Assembly: GCA_021771715.1 (NCBI GenBank)
Contig: JAETOO010000007.1
Span: forward strand, 95,221-159,220
Source of the DNA: Oscillospiraceae bacterium
Lineage (GTDB): Bacteria; Bacillota; Clostridia; Lachnospirales; Lachnospiraceae
Direction of reading: 5' to 3'
Length of the DNA: 64,000 nucleotides
The notes below the pieces were generated by a model. It was not told the DNA's origin. It was given only the letters and a program-made list of their open reading frames with translations, and searched no databases. Below, in pieces: positions 31,042 through 40,563 of the stretch. The translations under genes were made by a program, and so were the position numbers. The first letter of the stretch is position 1, and every line of letters starts with the position of its first letter.

Positions 31042-33555
31042 TCACTCCGTCTCCGTTTCCTCCGGCTCCTTCTCGATGCGCACCTCGTTCGAGCTGCGGA
31101 AGATCGTGTCAGACGAGCCCATCTGGTTGACCACGAGCGTGCTGACACCCTCCGGCACCTTCCCGCGTTTGACGCGCAGCAGCTTTCCCGAGAGATACTC
31201 CGTGCTCACCTTCTCCTCGTTGACAAATGCACGGCTCCACTTTGTGAAATTGTCCCCGATGATGTAGTACCAGTCGTCCGTCTCCATGATCTGGCTGATC
31301 ACGACCTCCTGCGTGCCCATGATCAGATCCGAGGCCGGGTACGGGTTCTCACCGCCGTAGACGTAGTGGTCGCCGTACAGGATATCGTACTGCAGCAGCT
31401 CCATCGCATTCTGGTACTCCTCCTGCGTCAGATACTTCTCCCGGTTCTGGTGGAAGGTGAACATCGTCCCCGTGTGGATCCCGAGATCGTCCAGCAGATC
31501 CGCGAGCAGCTGATACGAGGTCATATTTTTGTCGTGCTTTTCCATGCCGAAGTTGTTCCACGTCACATACTGCGTCTTGAACAGGCTGTGGGTTCTCATA
31601 TCCTCCTCGGTGAGCCCCATCGTCGGCAGGTGGTCGCCGAACATCACGACGACCGTCTTCTCATCGCGCGCTTCCAGCAGCTCAATCAGCCGGCCGATGA
31701 AATCGTCGACCTCGTGGAGCTGGTTGACGTAATACTCCCAGGCATACGCCATCCCCTCATCCTCCACGCCGGACACGGTGATCGCCGGGTCCTCCAGCAC
31801 CTGGTATTTCGGGTAGTCCCCGTGTCCCTCGACCGTGATCGTGTAGACGAAATCCGGCTGATCCGGCGTGTAGTCGAGCGACTTCTCTACCTCGCCGAGC
31901 AGGATGTCGTCGGTCGGCCACGTCCCCAGCGGCGTGTACTCGTGAATGTCCATGAGCTCCTTGCTCGTGAACGTGTCGAACCCCATCATCGAGAAAGCGT
32001 TCGCGCGGCTGTAAAAGTTGCCGCCGTTGTTGTGCACGACATGCGTGCCGTAGCCCAGCGTGTGCAGATCCGACGCGATGCTCTCGCAGTTCGTCTGCTT
32101 CAGGATCGTCTTGTACGGGTACTCGCCGAGCCCGAAAAACTGCATCCCCATGCCGGTCAGGACCTCAAACTCCGTGTTCGCCGTGCCGGCGCCGACCACC
32201 GGCACCTCGAGGTAGCCCGACGTAAAATTGTCATATAAATAATGAAAGTTCGGCGCCACCTCGTCCGAGAGCTCGAGGAAATTGATCAGCTCCGGATCAA
32301 TAAAAGATTCCAGGAGCACACAGATAATGTTCGGATATTCTCCGCTTGCATCTCCCTCGTCTCCCGGAATCTCATTGGTTCCTTTCTCTGTATTTACTTT
32401 CTCCGAACCGGCCTCCGGGTCCGTCAAATCCTGCCCGTCCAGCTCCTCATCGGCAGCCATATCCTGCTCCGCCAGGTTCTGTCCCGCAGGCTCCTCACCG
32501 GCAGCCGCCGTCCTCTGGCTCTGCTGCCTCACGATCCCACACACCGTGTCCGCTTTATCGTCCTTTGCAGCAGCCTGCGCCAAATCAGATCCGCTGCCGC
32601 CGACTGTCTCCATCCGCTCTGTCAGCCCGCCGATCTCTGCGATCATCCGCGCCTCAACCTGACTGTCATCGGATGAGACCCTGGCCACAGCCGACCTCGT
32701 CGCCTCCGGGCCGCCGATCTTCGCGAGCACCGCCGCCACAGCCTCCTCCGAGTAGTCGTCCGGAGCGCTCATGCCGCGGTCGAGCACGCTCGACGAGAAG
32801 CTGTACACGAACCCGTAATCCTTGTAGCCCTGCGCCAGATTCTCAAAATAATCCGTCAGGATGTGATTGCTGACCGCCGCATCCGTGACCGTCGGCAGCA
32901 TCATCACGACCGCCACCGTGGCCGCCAGCCCGGCGATCCGGTGGATCCTGCCCTGGTACTTCGGCCCGCGGAACCACACGAGCACCAGAAACAGCAGCAC
33001 CGCCGCCACCCCGGCGACGACAATCGCAGCCTCCGTCACCGAGAAATAATTGCTCTGCATCGTGAAGAGATCCCCGACCATCTTCAGATCCGTGAAGCTG
33101 AACGGCGACACCCGCTTGGCGAGCACACAGCCGTTGATCGTGCCGAGGAACAGCCAGAACACTGAAATCACCATCCGCATCAGCGCCCTGCGCTTCACCG
33201 TGTAGACCAGCATCAGCGATGCGAACACGATCAGCGAATTGTAGAGGAATACCAGATTCCGGTCCAGCACAAAGCTGCACGCCGACAAAAAGGAATGGCG
33301 CGACACCCACTCGATCACGAAGCACACGCCGCAGGCCAGCAGTATATGGAACAGCAGCGAGTATTTGTTCAAAAACGCGATGCGCGCCTGCCACTTCGGC
33401 GACTGCCTGCGCGCTTCCTGTCTCGCCAGGATCCGCGCTCTGTGCGCCTGCCGTCTCGCCCGGATCTGGCGCACACGCTCCAGGCATCTCTCACGCCTCA
33501 GTGCTTTGCGCTCCGCCCTGTCTTTCGTTTCCTTCTTTTTTCTACTCCAAAACAT
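31042..33555 (-). CDS. LTA synthase-like membrane sulfatase-fold protein
   Basis: This 837-residue protein resembles lipoteichoic acid synthases, which transfer glycerol phosphate outside the membrane. A basic N-terminus of about 60 residues (RRERCLERVRQIRARR) precedes five membrane helices between about 65 and 240. Residues about 270-405 are a low-complexity, acidic, Ala/Ser/Gly-rich linker that is unusually long. The extracellular domain has PNIICVLLESF, the nucleophile-threonine region GAGTANTEFEVLTG, TVEGHGDYPKY and VVVMFGDHLPTMG, the metal and substrate residues of the LtaS family. ATG 33555 follows GAGGG by 6 bases. Its own promoter is at 33616-33644. The exact polymer product is not determinable. 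Confidence 0.88.
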   Translation of the reverse strand: MFWSRKKKETKDRAERKALRRERCLERVRQIRARRQAHRARILARQEARRQSPKWQARIAFLNKYSLLFHILLACGVCFVIEWVSRHSFLSACSFVLDRNLVFLYNSLIVFASLMLVYTVKRRALMRMVISVFWLFLGTINGCVLAKRVSPFSFTDLKMVGDLFTMQSNYFSVTEAAIVVAGVAAVLLFLVLVWFRGPKYQGRIHRIAGLAATVAVVMMLPTVTDAAVSNHILTDYFENLAQGYKDYGFVYSFSSSVLDRGMSAPDDYSEEAVAAVLAKIGGPEATRSAVARVSSDDSQVEARMIAEIGGLTERMETVGGSGSDLAQAAAKDDKADTVCGIVRQQSQRTAAAGEEPAGQNLAEQDMAADEELDGQDLTDPEAGSEKVNTEKGTNEIPGDEGDASGEYPNIICVLLESFIDPELINFLELSDEVAPNFHYLYDNFTSGYLEVPVVGAGTANTEFEVLTGMGMQFFGLGEYPYKTILKQTNCESIASDLHTLGYGTHVVHNNGGNFYSRANAFSMMGFDTFTSKELMDIHEYTPLGTWPTDDILLGEVEKSLDYTPDQPDFVYTITVEGHGDYPKYQVLEDPAITVSGVEDEGMAYAWEYYVNQLHEVDDFIGRLIELLEARDEKTVVVMFGDHLPTMGLTEEDMRTHSLFKTQYVTWNNFGMEKHDKNMTSYQLLADLLDDLGIHTGTMFTFHQNREKYLTQEEYQNAMELLQYDILYGDHYVYGGENPYPASDLIMGTQEVVISQIMETDDWYYIIGDNFTKWSRAFVNEEKVSTEYLSGKLLRVKRGKVPEGVSTLVVNQMGSSDTIFRSSNEVRIEKEPEETETE

Positions 33556-33615
33556 ATTTACCCTCATACCCCTGATCAATATGTATATTATGTACATCCT
33601 CCTGAAACATTTGCA

Positions 33616-33644
33616 AGATTAATCTAAATCCGATCAAAAGTCAA
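33616..33644 (-). promoter_or_regulatory. Promoter of the LTA synthase-like gene
   Basis: On the minus strand TTGACT (33639-33644) and TAATCT (33616-33621) are 17 bases apart, about 60 bases before the start codon. Confidence 0.6.
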
Positions 33645-33791
33645 CCGTCTTCCGGGAAATTTAAGGTTTTATTCACTTTCCCCTCACAAAGTCTTCGCAT
33701 TTTCCCGGAAAAAACGCATAATTAGTACTGGCTTCTTTTCGCAGGATATGATAATTTATAGGTAGTTGGAAAGGAGGGACTTTTTCGTCAA

Positions 33792-34286
33792 ATGAAAAAA
33801 TTACTATATCTGGCTTTGTTTCCGCTCCTCCTTTTGTCAGGATGTGAAAAAAAGCCGGCCGAAACCGCACCCGCAAGCCTCTTTGTCATGGAGGGAGACG
33901 CGACTGCGGCGGGCGTCCGGCCGGGCGACGGGCCCGAGGAGTTTCAGAAGGCGTACAGCGGCTACACCCTGCAGGTGGCCTGGAATGACGTCGATTCCAA
34001 CTACATTGTGATGTCCCCCGAGGACATCCCGTACCAGGAGGATATCTCGACCCTGATCGCGACCCTGTTCATCGACGGCAAGCCCGCGACAGAGCGCCAG
34101 GTGTGCGAGGAGCACTCCGTCTCCTCCAACGACCTCCACACTCTGCTGAGCTCGGCGAAGTTTCTCCGCGCGCACGAGGTCATCTACCGCTATCTGGACT
34201 TTGACTGGAAGGACGGACAGATTGCACACATCGCCTCCGAGGAGCTCAACTACAACGAGACCTTCGAGGTCCCCTGCCAGAAATGA
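33792..34286 (+). CDS. Small lipoprotein of unknown function
   Basis: The 164-residue product has a lipoprotein signal peptide (MKKLLYLALFPLLLLSGC) and is likely anchored outside the membrane. The rest is soluble, mildly acidic, with no domain I recognise; DFDWKDGQIAHIASEELNY near the end suggests a small alpha/beta fold. AAAGGAGGG lies 13 bases before the ATG, a rather long spacing. It is divergent from the LTA synthase-like gene and is one of few plus-strand genes, so it may belong to the envelope-related neighbourhood. I cannot assign a function. Confidence 0.75.
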   Translation: MKKLLYLALFPLLLLSGCEKKPAETAPASLFVMEGDATAAGVRPGDGPEEFQKAYSGYTLQVAWNDVDSNYIVMSPEDIPYQEDISTLIATLFIDGKPATERQVCEEHSVSSNDLHTLLSSAKFLRAHEVIYRYLDFDWKDGQIAHIASEELNYNETFEVPCQK

Positions 34287-34330
34287 GAGCGGCCCGGCGC
34301 ACGCGCTCGTTTCTACACCCGGAAGGAAAA

Positions 34331-34373
34331 AGAGGAAGCGCACACGTACCATCCGGACGCGTGCGCTTCCTCT
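34331..34373. terminator. Bidirectional terminator between the lipoprotein gene and glgA
   Basis: AGAGGAAGCGCAC (34331-34343) pairs with GTGCGCTTCCTCT (34361-34373), with a further ACGT/ACG extension. On the minus strand it is followed by TTTTTCCTT, and on the plus strand by a weaker CTTCCATTTTC. It separates two converging transcripts. Confidence 0.8.
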
Positions 34374-34384
34374 CTTCCATTTTC

Positions 34385-34610
34385 TAACTATTTCCAGGCG
34401 TCTATTTTCTGACGCCTTCCTAATCGATCGGTCCGGCGTCCATTTTCAGACACTTTCTTACCCGATCGGCATGCCGTACATTTTCTGACACTTTCCTATC
34501 CGATCGGCCTGTCGTACATTTTCTGACGCTTTCCTATCCGATCGGCCTGCCGTCTATTTTCCGACGCTTCTTACCCGATCAGCCAGTCGTACATCTCCTG
34601 ATACTTCCGC
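34385..34610. repeat. About 38-bp tandem repeat that duplicates the 3' end of glgA
   Basis: Four to five units with a CCGATCGG core and a CATTTTCTGACAC-type block recur at a period of about 38-39 bases. The rightmost unit is the end of glgA itself: it encodes the last residues (Trp-Leu-Ile-Gly) and the stop codon, followed by GAAGCGTCGGAAAAT. The downstream units are diverged copies of that segment. Confidence 0.85.
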
Positions 34611-36016
34611 GCCGACGCCTGCCAGGAGAAATCCTGCTCCATACCGCGCTGCACGATCCGGTTCCACTCGATCTTGCGGTCGTAGTAGATGCGCTCCGCA
34701 TAGCGGATCGAGTTCAGCATCTCATGCGCGTTGTAGTTCGTGAAGCTGAAGCCGGTGCCAGTGTGCTCGAACTCATTGTACGCCTGCACGGTGTCCTTCA
34801 GTCCGCCGGTCTCGCGCACGATCGGCACCGTGCCGTAGCGCAGGGACATCAGCTGGGACAGCCCGCACGGCTCAAACAGCGACGGCATCAGGAACGCATC
34901 GCAGGCCGCGTAGATCCGGTGCGACATCTCCTCCGAATAGTAGATGTTTGCGGACACCTTGTCGCTGTACTTCCACGCGAAGTGCCGGAACATGTTCTCG
35001 TAGCGCTCCTCGCCGGTGCCAAGCACCACCAGCTGAATCGCGTCCTGGCACAGCTCATCCATCACGTAGGCGATCAGGTCGAAGCCCTTCTGATCCGTCA
35101 GGCGGGAGACGACGCCGAGCATCATCTTCTTGTCGTCCTGCTCGAGGCCGAGCGCCTCCTGCAGCGCGCGCTTATTCTTCTTCTTTTCCTTGCGGAAGTT
35201 CGCCACGGTGTAATTCTGCACGATGTGCGGGTCGGTCGCCGGGTTGAAGTCCTCAAAGTCGATGCCGTTCACGATGCCGCGCAGATCTCCCTTGCGCGCG
35301 CGCAGCAGCCCGTCGAGCCCCTCGCCGTAGAACGGAGTCTTGATCTCCTCCGCGTACGTGTCGCTGACCGTCGTGATCGCATCCGCGTAGACCAGGCCGC
35401 CCTTTAACAGATTCGCGTCCTTGTACGCCTCGAGCTTGTCAGGCGTGAAGTAGCTCGCATCGAGCCCTGTGATGCGCTGCACCGTCTTCGGATTCCACTT
35501 TCCCTGGAACTTCAGGTTGTGGATCGTGAACACGGTCTTCATGCCGTGGAAGAACAGGTCTCCCTGGAACCGCTCATTCAGGTATACCGGGATCAATCCG
35601 GTCTGCCAGTCATGGCAGTGGATCACGTTCGGCTGGAAGCCGACCAGCGGGAGCATCGAGAGAACTGCCTTCGAGAAAAACGCGTACCGCTCGATCTCAA
35701 AGAGCGCGTCGTCCGTGTAGATCTTCCCGCCGCCGAAATAGTGCTCATTATCTATAAAGTAGTAGTGTACCCCGTCCAATACCGTCTCCAGCACGCCCAC
35801 ATACACGCTCGTTCCATTGTAGTCCATATAAAAATGTGTGACGTACTGCAGTCTGTCCTTGTACTCCTGCTTCATGCTCATATACTTCGGGATGCACACT
35901 CTCACATCAAAGTATTCCCTGTCAATACACTTCGGCAGCGAACCGACTACGTCCGCAAGTCCTCCGGTCTTGGAAAACGGAACCCCCTCTGATGCCGCAA
36001 ATAATACTTTTTTCAT
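34571..36016 (-). CDS. glgA: Glycogen synthase (ADP-glucose type)
   Basis: GlgA (481 residues) adds glucose from ADP-glucose to glycogen. It is a GT5 enzyme: the N-terminal SKTGGLADVVGSLPK contains the KTGGL sugar-nucleotide motif; HCHDWQTGLIPVYL and TIHNLKFQGKW are typical, and the C-terminal domain has VSRLTDQKGFDLI and PSLFEPCGLSQLMSLRYGTVPIVRETGGL. Length is normal. ATG 36016 follows GGAGG by 5 bases. No other glycogen genes are nearby. Its 3' end is tandemly duplicated downstream. Confidence 0.95.
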   Translation of the reverse strand: MKKVLFAASEGVPFSKTGGLADVVGSLPKCIDREYFDVRVCIPKYMSMKQEYKDRLQYVTHFYMDYNGTSVYVGVLETVLDGVHYYFIDNEHYFGGGKIYTDDALFEIERYAFFSKAVLSMLPLVGFQPNVIHCHDWQTGLIPVYLNERFQGDLFFHGMKTVFTIHNLKFQGKWNPKTVQRITGLDASYFTPDKLEAYKDANLLKGGLVYADAITTVSDTYAEEIKTPFYGEGLDGLLRARKGDLRGIVNGIDFEDFNPATDPHIVQNYTVANFRKEKKKNKRALQEALGLEQDDKKMMLGVVSRLTDQKGFDLIAYVMDELCQDAIQLVVLGTGEERYENMFRHFAWKYSDKVSANIYYSEEMSHRIYAACDAFLMPSLFEPCGLSQLMSLRYGTVPIVRETGGLKDTVQAYNEFEHTGTGFSFTNYNAHEMLNSIRYAERIYYDRKIEWNRIVQRGMEQDFSWQASARKYQEMYDWLIG

Positions 36017-36059
36017 GGAAACCTCCTTTATAGCTGTGTAATCGCAAAAGCTTTCTTCT

Positions 36060-36088
36060 ATCATACCACTAAAGCGAAAACGCTTCAA
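36060..36088 (-). promoter_or_regulatory. Promoter of glgA
   Basis: On the minus strand TTGAAG (36083-36088) and TATGAT (36060-36065) are 17 bases apart, with TGG before the -10 (extended -10). Confidence 0.65.
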
Positions 36089-36166
36089 TCGAAACTTTCT
36101 GAATCCGGGCCGGCGATTTTTGCAGGCATCTTCTTGGTCCCGGTCCGTCTGCTTCTCCCTGTACTG

Positions 36167-36916
36167 CTACTTCCGGCACTCCCGCGCGACAAGATACACC
36201 CGCTCACTCTCCGGCGTCGGCGGCCTGCGCGTGAACGCGTCGTACCGGGCCTCGACCGCAAGGCCCGCCTGCTCCAGCAGCCCGCAGACCACGTCCAGGT
36301 CATAGCCCTTCTGGTAGTGCGTCTCCTCGTACCGCTCATAGAGGTCGTCCTCGTTGCGGATGTACAGGGTCAGGTCATACTCGTTGATCCTGGTATCCGG
36401 ATCGTACCAGTTCTCCCAGATGAAGCTGCCCTCCTCCCGGTTCTCGGCGATCACCGACTCCCCGAGCGCCTCATATTTTGCAAGCGTGTTCAGATCAAAG
36501 ATAAACACGCCGCCCGGGTCGAGATAGTTGTTGACGAGCCGGAAGACCTGCAGCAGCTCCTCCTCCCCGGTGATATAATTCATCGAATCGCAAACGCTCA
36601 CGACGGCGCGCACCGTGCCGTACAGCTCAAACTCCCGCATGTCCTGCTCCAGATAGAGAATGTCATGCCCCGACTGTATCCGCTTCTCCACGGCGATCTC
36701 CAGCATCTGCGCCGAACTGTCGACGCCGATCATATCGTACCCCAGCCCTGAGAGCAGCTCCGTCATCGTGCCCGTCCCGCACCCCAGCTCGAGCACCAGC
36801 CCGTCCTTCACCCCGCAGTCTGCAAGCAGCCCGTGAAGATACGCACACCACTCCTCATACGGAATGTTGTCCATGAACAAATCGTACACCTCTGCAAAGC
36901 TCTCGTAACTCGCCAT
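36167..36916 (-). CDS. Class I SAM-dependent methyltransferase
   Basis: This 249-residue protein has the Rossmann methyltransferase fold: motif I VLELGCGTGTMTELLSGLGYD near residue 42, motif II with the acidic IGVDSSAQML, a YLEQDMREFEL segment and VSVCDSMNYI. The N-terminus FAEVYDLFMDNIPYEEWCAYL is typical of a common Firmicute family of unassigned methyltransferases. The substrate is unknown. It lies upstream of glgA and downstream of the COG2426 protein on the same strand with short gaps, so co-transcription with the latter is possible. Confidence 0.88.
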   Translation of the reverse strand: MASYESFAEVYDLFMDNIPYEEWCAYLHGLLADCGVKDGLVLELGCGTGTMTELLSGLGYDMIGVDSSAQMLEIAVEKRIQSGHDILYLEQDMREFELYGTVRAVVSVCDSMNYITGEEELLQVFRLVNNYLDPGGVFIFDLNTLAKYEALGESVIAENREEGSFIWENWYDPDTRINEYDLTLYIRNEDDLYERYEETHYQKGYDLDVVCGLLEQAGLAVEARYDAFTRRPPTPESERVYLVARECRK

Positions 36917-36989
36917 CTCCGTCTCCTCACCTCTCCTGCGCCGCAGCTCTCACGGGCCGGCGGCAGTTCTCCTCTCATGTCACGCGCAC

Positions 36990-37490
36990 TTAGCTGAACA
37001 AATTTCCCAGCACCCCGTAGGACAGCCCCGCCATCATCGCCGCCGACAGCAGCACTCCGAAAAAGATCGCCGGAAGCGCCTTCCGGGCGCGGATTCCGAG
37101 CAGCGCGGCGATCAGCGCTCCGGTCCAGGCCCCGGTGCCGGGCAGCGGGACTCCCACAAAGATCAGCAGCCCCCAGAACTCATACTGCTGAATCCTTTCA
37201 CTCTTCTGCAGCGCCCGCATCTCCAGCCGAATCACCAGCTCCTTTCCGATCCCGGTTATGCGCAGGAACAGAAAGATCCGGTTGATGAACAGCAGGATAA
37301 ACGGGACCGGCAGAAAACAGCCTCCCACGCAGACGGGCAGCGCAACCCGCAGCGGAAGCCCCAGCCACACCGACGCCAACAGCCCGCCGCGCAGCTCGAG
37401 CACCGGAAGCATCGAGATCACAAACACACTCAGCTCCCGCGAGTGCAGCCCCGCGAGACCGTCCAGAACCCAGCGCAAGACATCTTCCAT
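36990..37490 (-). CDS. COG2426 small membrane protein (putative small multidrug export family)
   Basis: The product of about 166 residues has four to five hydrophobic segments. Family hallmarks are ELSVFVISMLPVLELRGG near the start, a PFILLFINRI helix, and the YEFWGLLIFVGVPLPGTGAWTGALIAALLGI block. The family is annotated as putative small multi-drug export protein, but the biochemical role is not established. ATG 37490 follows AGGAG by 8 bases; an upstream in-frame start at 37508 is possible. Confidence 0.85.
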   Translation of the reverse strand: MEDVLRWVLDGLAGLHSRELSVFVISMLPVLELRGGLLASVWLGLPLRVALPVCVGGCFLPVPFILLFINRIFLFLRITGIGKELVIRLEMRALQKSERIQQYEFWGLLIFVGVPLPGTGAWTGALIAALLGIRARKALPAIFFGVLLSAAMMAGLSYGVLGNLFS

Positions 37491-37757
37491 ACCAGATACT
37501 CCTGTCATCCTTTTCTCTTGCCATCTCTTGGTGTCCTGTATCGATCCTCTGGCATCTGGTTTCCCGACTCTTCTTTTTCGTCTGTCCTTCTGTCTGTCCT
37601 TCTGTCCGGCCTTCCTCCTGCCAGCTTAGCGCTGTCCGTTTTCTTATCTGTCCCGGCCACGCAGCTCCATATCACTTGCTCCTACTCACCGCCGTCGGCT
37701 ATCAGTTCAACGCTTTCTGTCTCTACTGACGCGCATCATCCTCTGTCAGCTCTGCGC

Positions 37758-38822
37758 CTACTGCCTCCCCGCGAGATACCTCTCCAGGAACGCATACAGC
37801 GCCTCCATCTCCTCGTCCGTCCCGATCGTGATGCGCAGGTAGTTGTCGATCCGCGGCTTCTTGAAGTAGCGCACGTAAATGCCCGCCTCCTTGAGCGCCT
37901 CGAACAGCTCCGCCGCCGGGCAGCTGCGGTGCGTCACGAACAGGAAATTCGACTGCGAATCGACGAAGGAGAATCCGAGCTCTGCCATCCGCCGCTTCGC
38001 GTGCTCGCGCGTCGCGATGATCTGCGCCGTCGTCTTCTCAAAATACGCGCGGTCCTCCACCGCGGCCGTCCCCAGCGCGATCGCCGTCTCGTTCATCGTG
38101 TAGGAATTGAACGAATATTTCACATCATTCAGATACCGGATCAGCCGCTCGCTGCCCATCGCATACCCGATCCGCATCCCCGCCATCGAGCGCGACTTCG
38201 AGAACGTCTGGACGACCAGCAGGTTCTCATACCGGTCGATCAGCTCCAGCGCCGAGCTTCCTCCAAAATCAATATATGCCTCATCGACAATCACTATGAC
38301 ATCCCGGTTGTGCGCGACGATGTCCTCGATGACCGAGAGCGGCAGGAGCGCGCCGGTGGGCGCATTCGGATTCGGGAAAATCACCCCGCCGTTTTCCTTA
38401 TAATAATCCTCCTTCACGATCTGCAGCGCGCCGTCGAGCGGCTGACACTCGTACGGGATCCGAAACAGCTCGGCCCACACATCGTAAAACGAGTACGTGA
38501 TATCCGGAAAGAGAATCGGCTTCTGCGAGTTGAAAAAGGTCAGAAAACACATCGCCAGCACGTCATCCGACCCCACGCCGACAAACACTTGCGACGGCTT
38601 CAGCCCGTAGAACGCAGCAATCGCCCCGACCAGCCGCTCCGCCGTCGGGTCCGGGTATCGGCGCATCGTCCCGGTCGTCAGATCCCGCAGCGCCTCGGCC
38701 ACCCGCGGCGAGGGCGGGTAGGGATTCTCGTTCGTGTTCAGCTTGATGATATCCTTCCGCTTCGGCTGCTCGCCTGGCACATACGGAACGACTTTCCGCA
38801 CGTTCTGCTCCCATTTCTCCAT
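37758..38822 (-). CDS. hisC: Histidinol-phosphate aminotransferase
   Basis: HisC (354 residues) transaminates imidazole acetol phosphate in histidine synthesis. Blocks: KLNTNENPYPPSP, RRYPDPTAERL, VGVGSDDVLAM, FPDITYSFYDVWAELF, IFPNPNAPTGALLPL, VIVDEAYIDFGG and the PLP-lysine segment VVQTFSKSRSMAGMRIGYA. Length is typical. It stands apart from other his genes, so a related broad-range aromatic role cannot be excluded. It follows the ABC exporter by 13 bases on the same strand. Confidence 0.92.
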   Translation of the reverse strand: MEKWEQNVRKVVPYVPGEQPKRKDIIKLNTNENPYPPSPRVAEALRDLTTGTMRRYPDPTAERLVGAIAAFYGLKPSQVFVGVGSDDVLAMCFLTFFNSQKPILFPDITYSFYDVWAELFRIPYECQPLDGALQIVKEDYYKENGGVIFPNPNAPTGALLPLSVIEDIVAHNRDVIVIVDEAYIDFGGSSALELIDRYENLLVVQTFSKSRSMAGMRIGYAMGSERLIRYLNDVKYSFNSYTMNETAIALGTAAVEDRAYFEKTTAQIIATREHAKRRMAELGFSFVDSQSNFLFVTHRSCPAAELFEALKEAGIYVRYFKKPRIDNYLRITIGTDEEMEALYAFLERYLAGRQ

Positions 38823-38835
38823 AGCTCTTCCTCCT

Positions 38836-40563
38836 CTACCTGCTGTGATACAGCTTTGCGTACGCTCCGCCCTTCGCGAGCAGTTCCTCGTGTGTGCCTT
38901 CCTCCTCGATTCCCTTCGAGGTCAGCACCAGGATCCGCTGGGCGTTCCGGATCGTCGACAGGCGGTGAGCGATCACAAACGTCGTCCTGCCCTTCGCGAG
39001 CTCCTCCATCGACTCCTGCACGATCTTCTCGCTCTCATTGTCCAGCGCGGAGGTCGCCTCGTCAAAGATCAGGATCGCCGGATTTTTCAGAAACACGCGC
39101 GCGATCGAGAGGCGCTGCTTCTGTCCGCCCGAGAGCTTCACGCCGCGCTGCCCGATGTCCGTCAGGTACCCGTCCGGCAGCTGCGTGATAAACTCGTCCG
39201 CATTCGCGAGCTTCGCCGCACGGATGACCTCCTCATCCGTCGCATCCGGCCGGCCGTAGCGAATATTCTCCATGATATTCTCCGCGAACAGGTACACATC
39301 CTGCTGCACGATGCCGATCTGGTTCCGCAGATCCCTAAGCCGGATCTTCCGGATATCCGTGCCGTCGAGCAGAATCCGCCCGCCGTCCACATCGTAAAAC
39401 CGCGGAATCAGGCTGCACAGCGTCGTCTTTCCGCCACCCGACGAGCCCACGATCGCGACGTAGTCGCCCGCGTGCACCTGCAGGTCGATGTGGCTAAGCA
39501 CCGTGTCCTGCTTTTCCTCATATTTAAAGGACACATTGTCAAACGTGATGTCTCCCTTCACCTGGTCGACCGCGACCGCATCCGGCGCGTCGACGATGTC
39601 CGGCTCCACGTCCATGATCTCGAGGAACCGCTCATAGCCCGAGTAGCCGTTCTGGAACTGCTCGGTGAAATTGATCAGCTTCTTGACCGGCTCGGTAAAG
39701 TTGTTGATGTACAGAAGGAAAGTCACGAGATCCGTCACATCCAGATGCGTCACCGTAATCAGGCACGCGCCCGCCACCAGCACGACAATCGTCACCAGCG
39801 TCGTCAGCGCGCCGAGCCCCGAGTGGTACAGCCCCATGTACCAGTAGCTTGTACGCTTCGACTCCACAAAACGCTCGTTCCCCTCGTGGAATTTCTCGAT
39901 CTCGATCGCCTCGTTGCCGAACGATTTGACTGCGCGCACGCCGGAGAGGCTGTCCTCAATCTGACTGTTGATATCCGCGATCCGCGCCCGGTTTCGCTTG
40001 AACGCACGCTTCATCTTCTTATTAAAATAGAGCGCGTAGATCAGGATCACCGGCACAAAGGCAAAGGTGATGACCGTCAGGGTCGTGTTGATCCGCACCA
40101 GGATGATGAAAGAGCCGACAAACTTGATCAGGGAGATCACGAGATCCTCCGGCCCGTGGTGCAGCAGCTCGCTGATGTCGAACAGATCCGAGGTCACGCG
40201 CGAGAGCAGCTGTCCCACCTTCTGGTTGTCGAAAAAAGTGAACGAGAGCTTCTGATAGTGCTCAAAGATCTCGTTGCGCATGTCGTGCTCGATCCTCGCG
40301 CCCATGATATGGCCGAAATACGCAATGTAAAAATTGCAGAAGCACTCGAGCGCGACCATCGCCACCATCACCGCGCCGAGCTTCAGGATCAGCTGCAGTG
40401 CCTCATTGCCCGGCAGGGTAATCACGTTCGTCGTGATGTACCGCACGATCAGCGGGATCGCCAGCGTCACCCCCGCGCCGAGAATCGCAAACACCATATC
40501 CGATAAAAACAGTCTCACATAGGGCCGGTAGTACGCCACCAGCCGCTTCCATCTGTGTTCCAT
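38836..40563 (-). CDS. ABC exporter with fused membrane and ATPase domains
   Basis: This 575-residue half-transporter has six membrane helices in the first about 310 residues (type I exporter fold) and a nucleotide-binding domain after about 335: Walker A GSSGGGKTT, Q-loop IGIVQQDVYLF, signature KLSGGQKQRLSIARV, Walker B AILIFDEATSALD and switch His in VIAHRLSTI. It acts as a dimer and could be a homodimer since no partner gene is adjacent. The substrate (lipid, drug or peptide) cannot be told. ATG 40563 follows AGAGGTG; an upstream frame start at 40593 is less likely. Confidence 0.93.
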   Translation of the reverse strand: MEHRWKRLVAYYRPYVRLFLSDMVFAILGAGVTLAIPLIVRYITTNVITLPGNEALQLILKLGAVMVAMVALECFCNFYIAYFGHIMGARIEHDMRNEIFEHYQKLSFTFFDNQKVGQLLSRVTSDLFDISELLHHGPEDLVISLIKFVGSFIILVRINTTLTVITFAFVPVILIYALYFNKKMKRAFKRNRARIADINSQIEDSLSGVRAVKSFGNEAIEIEKFHEGNERFVESKRTSYWYMGLYHSGLGALTTLVTIVVLVAGACLITVTHLDVTDLVTFLLYINNFTEPVKKLINFTEQFQNGYSGYERFLEIMDVEPDIVDAPDAVAVDQVKGDITFDNVSFKYEEKQDTVLSHIDLQVHAGDYVAIVGSSGGGKTTLCSLIPRFYDVDGGRILLDGTDIRKIRLRDLRNQIGIVQQDVYLFAENIMENIRYGRPDATDEEVIRAAKLANADEFITQLPDGYLTDIGQRGVKLSGGQKQRLSIARVFLKNPAILIFDEATSALDNESEKIVQESMEELAKGRTTFVIAHRLSTIRNAQRILVLTSKGIEEEGTHEELLAKGGAYAKLYHSR

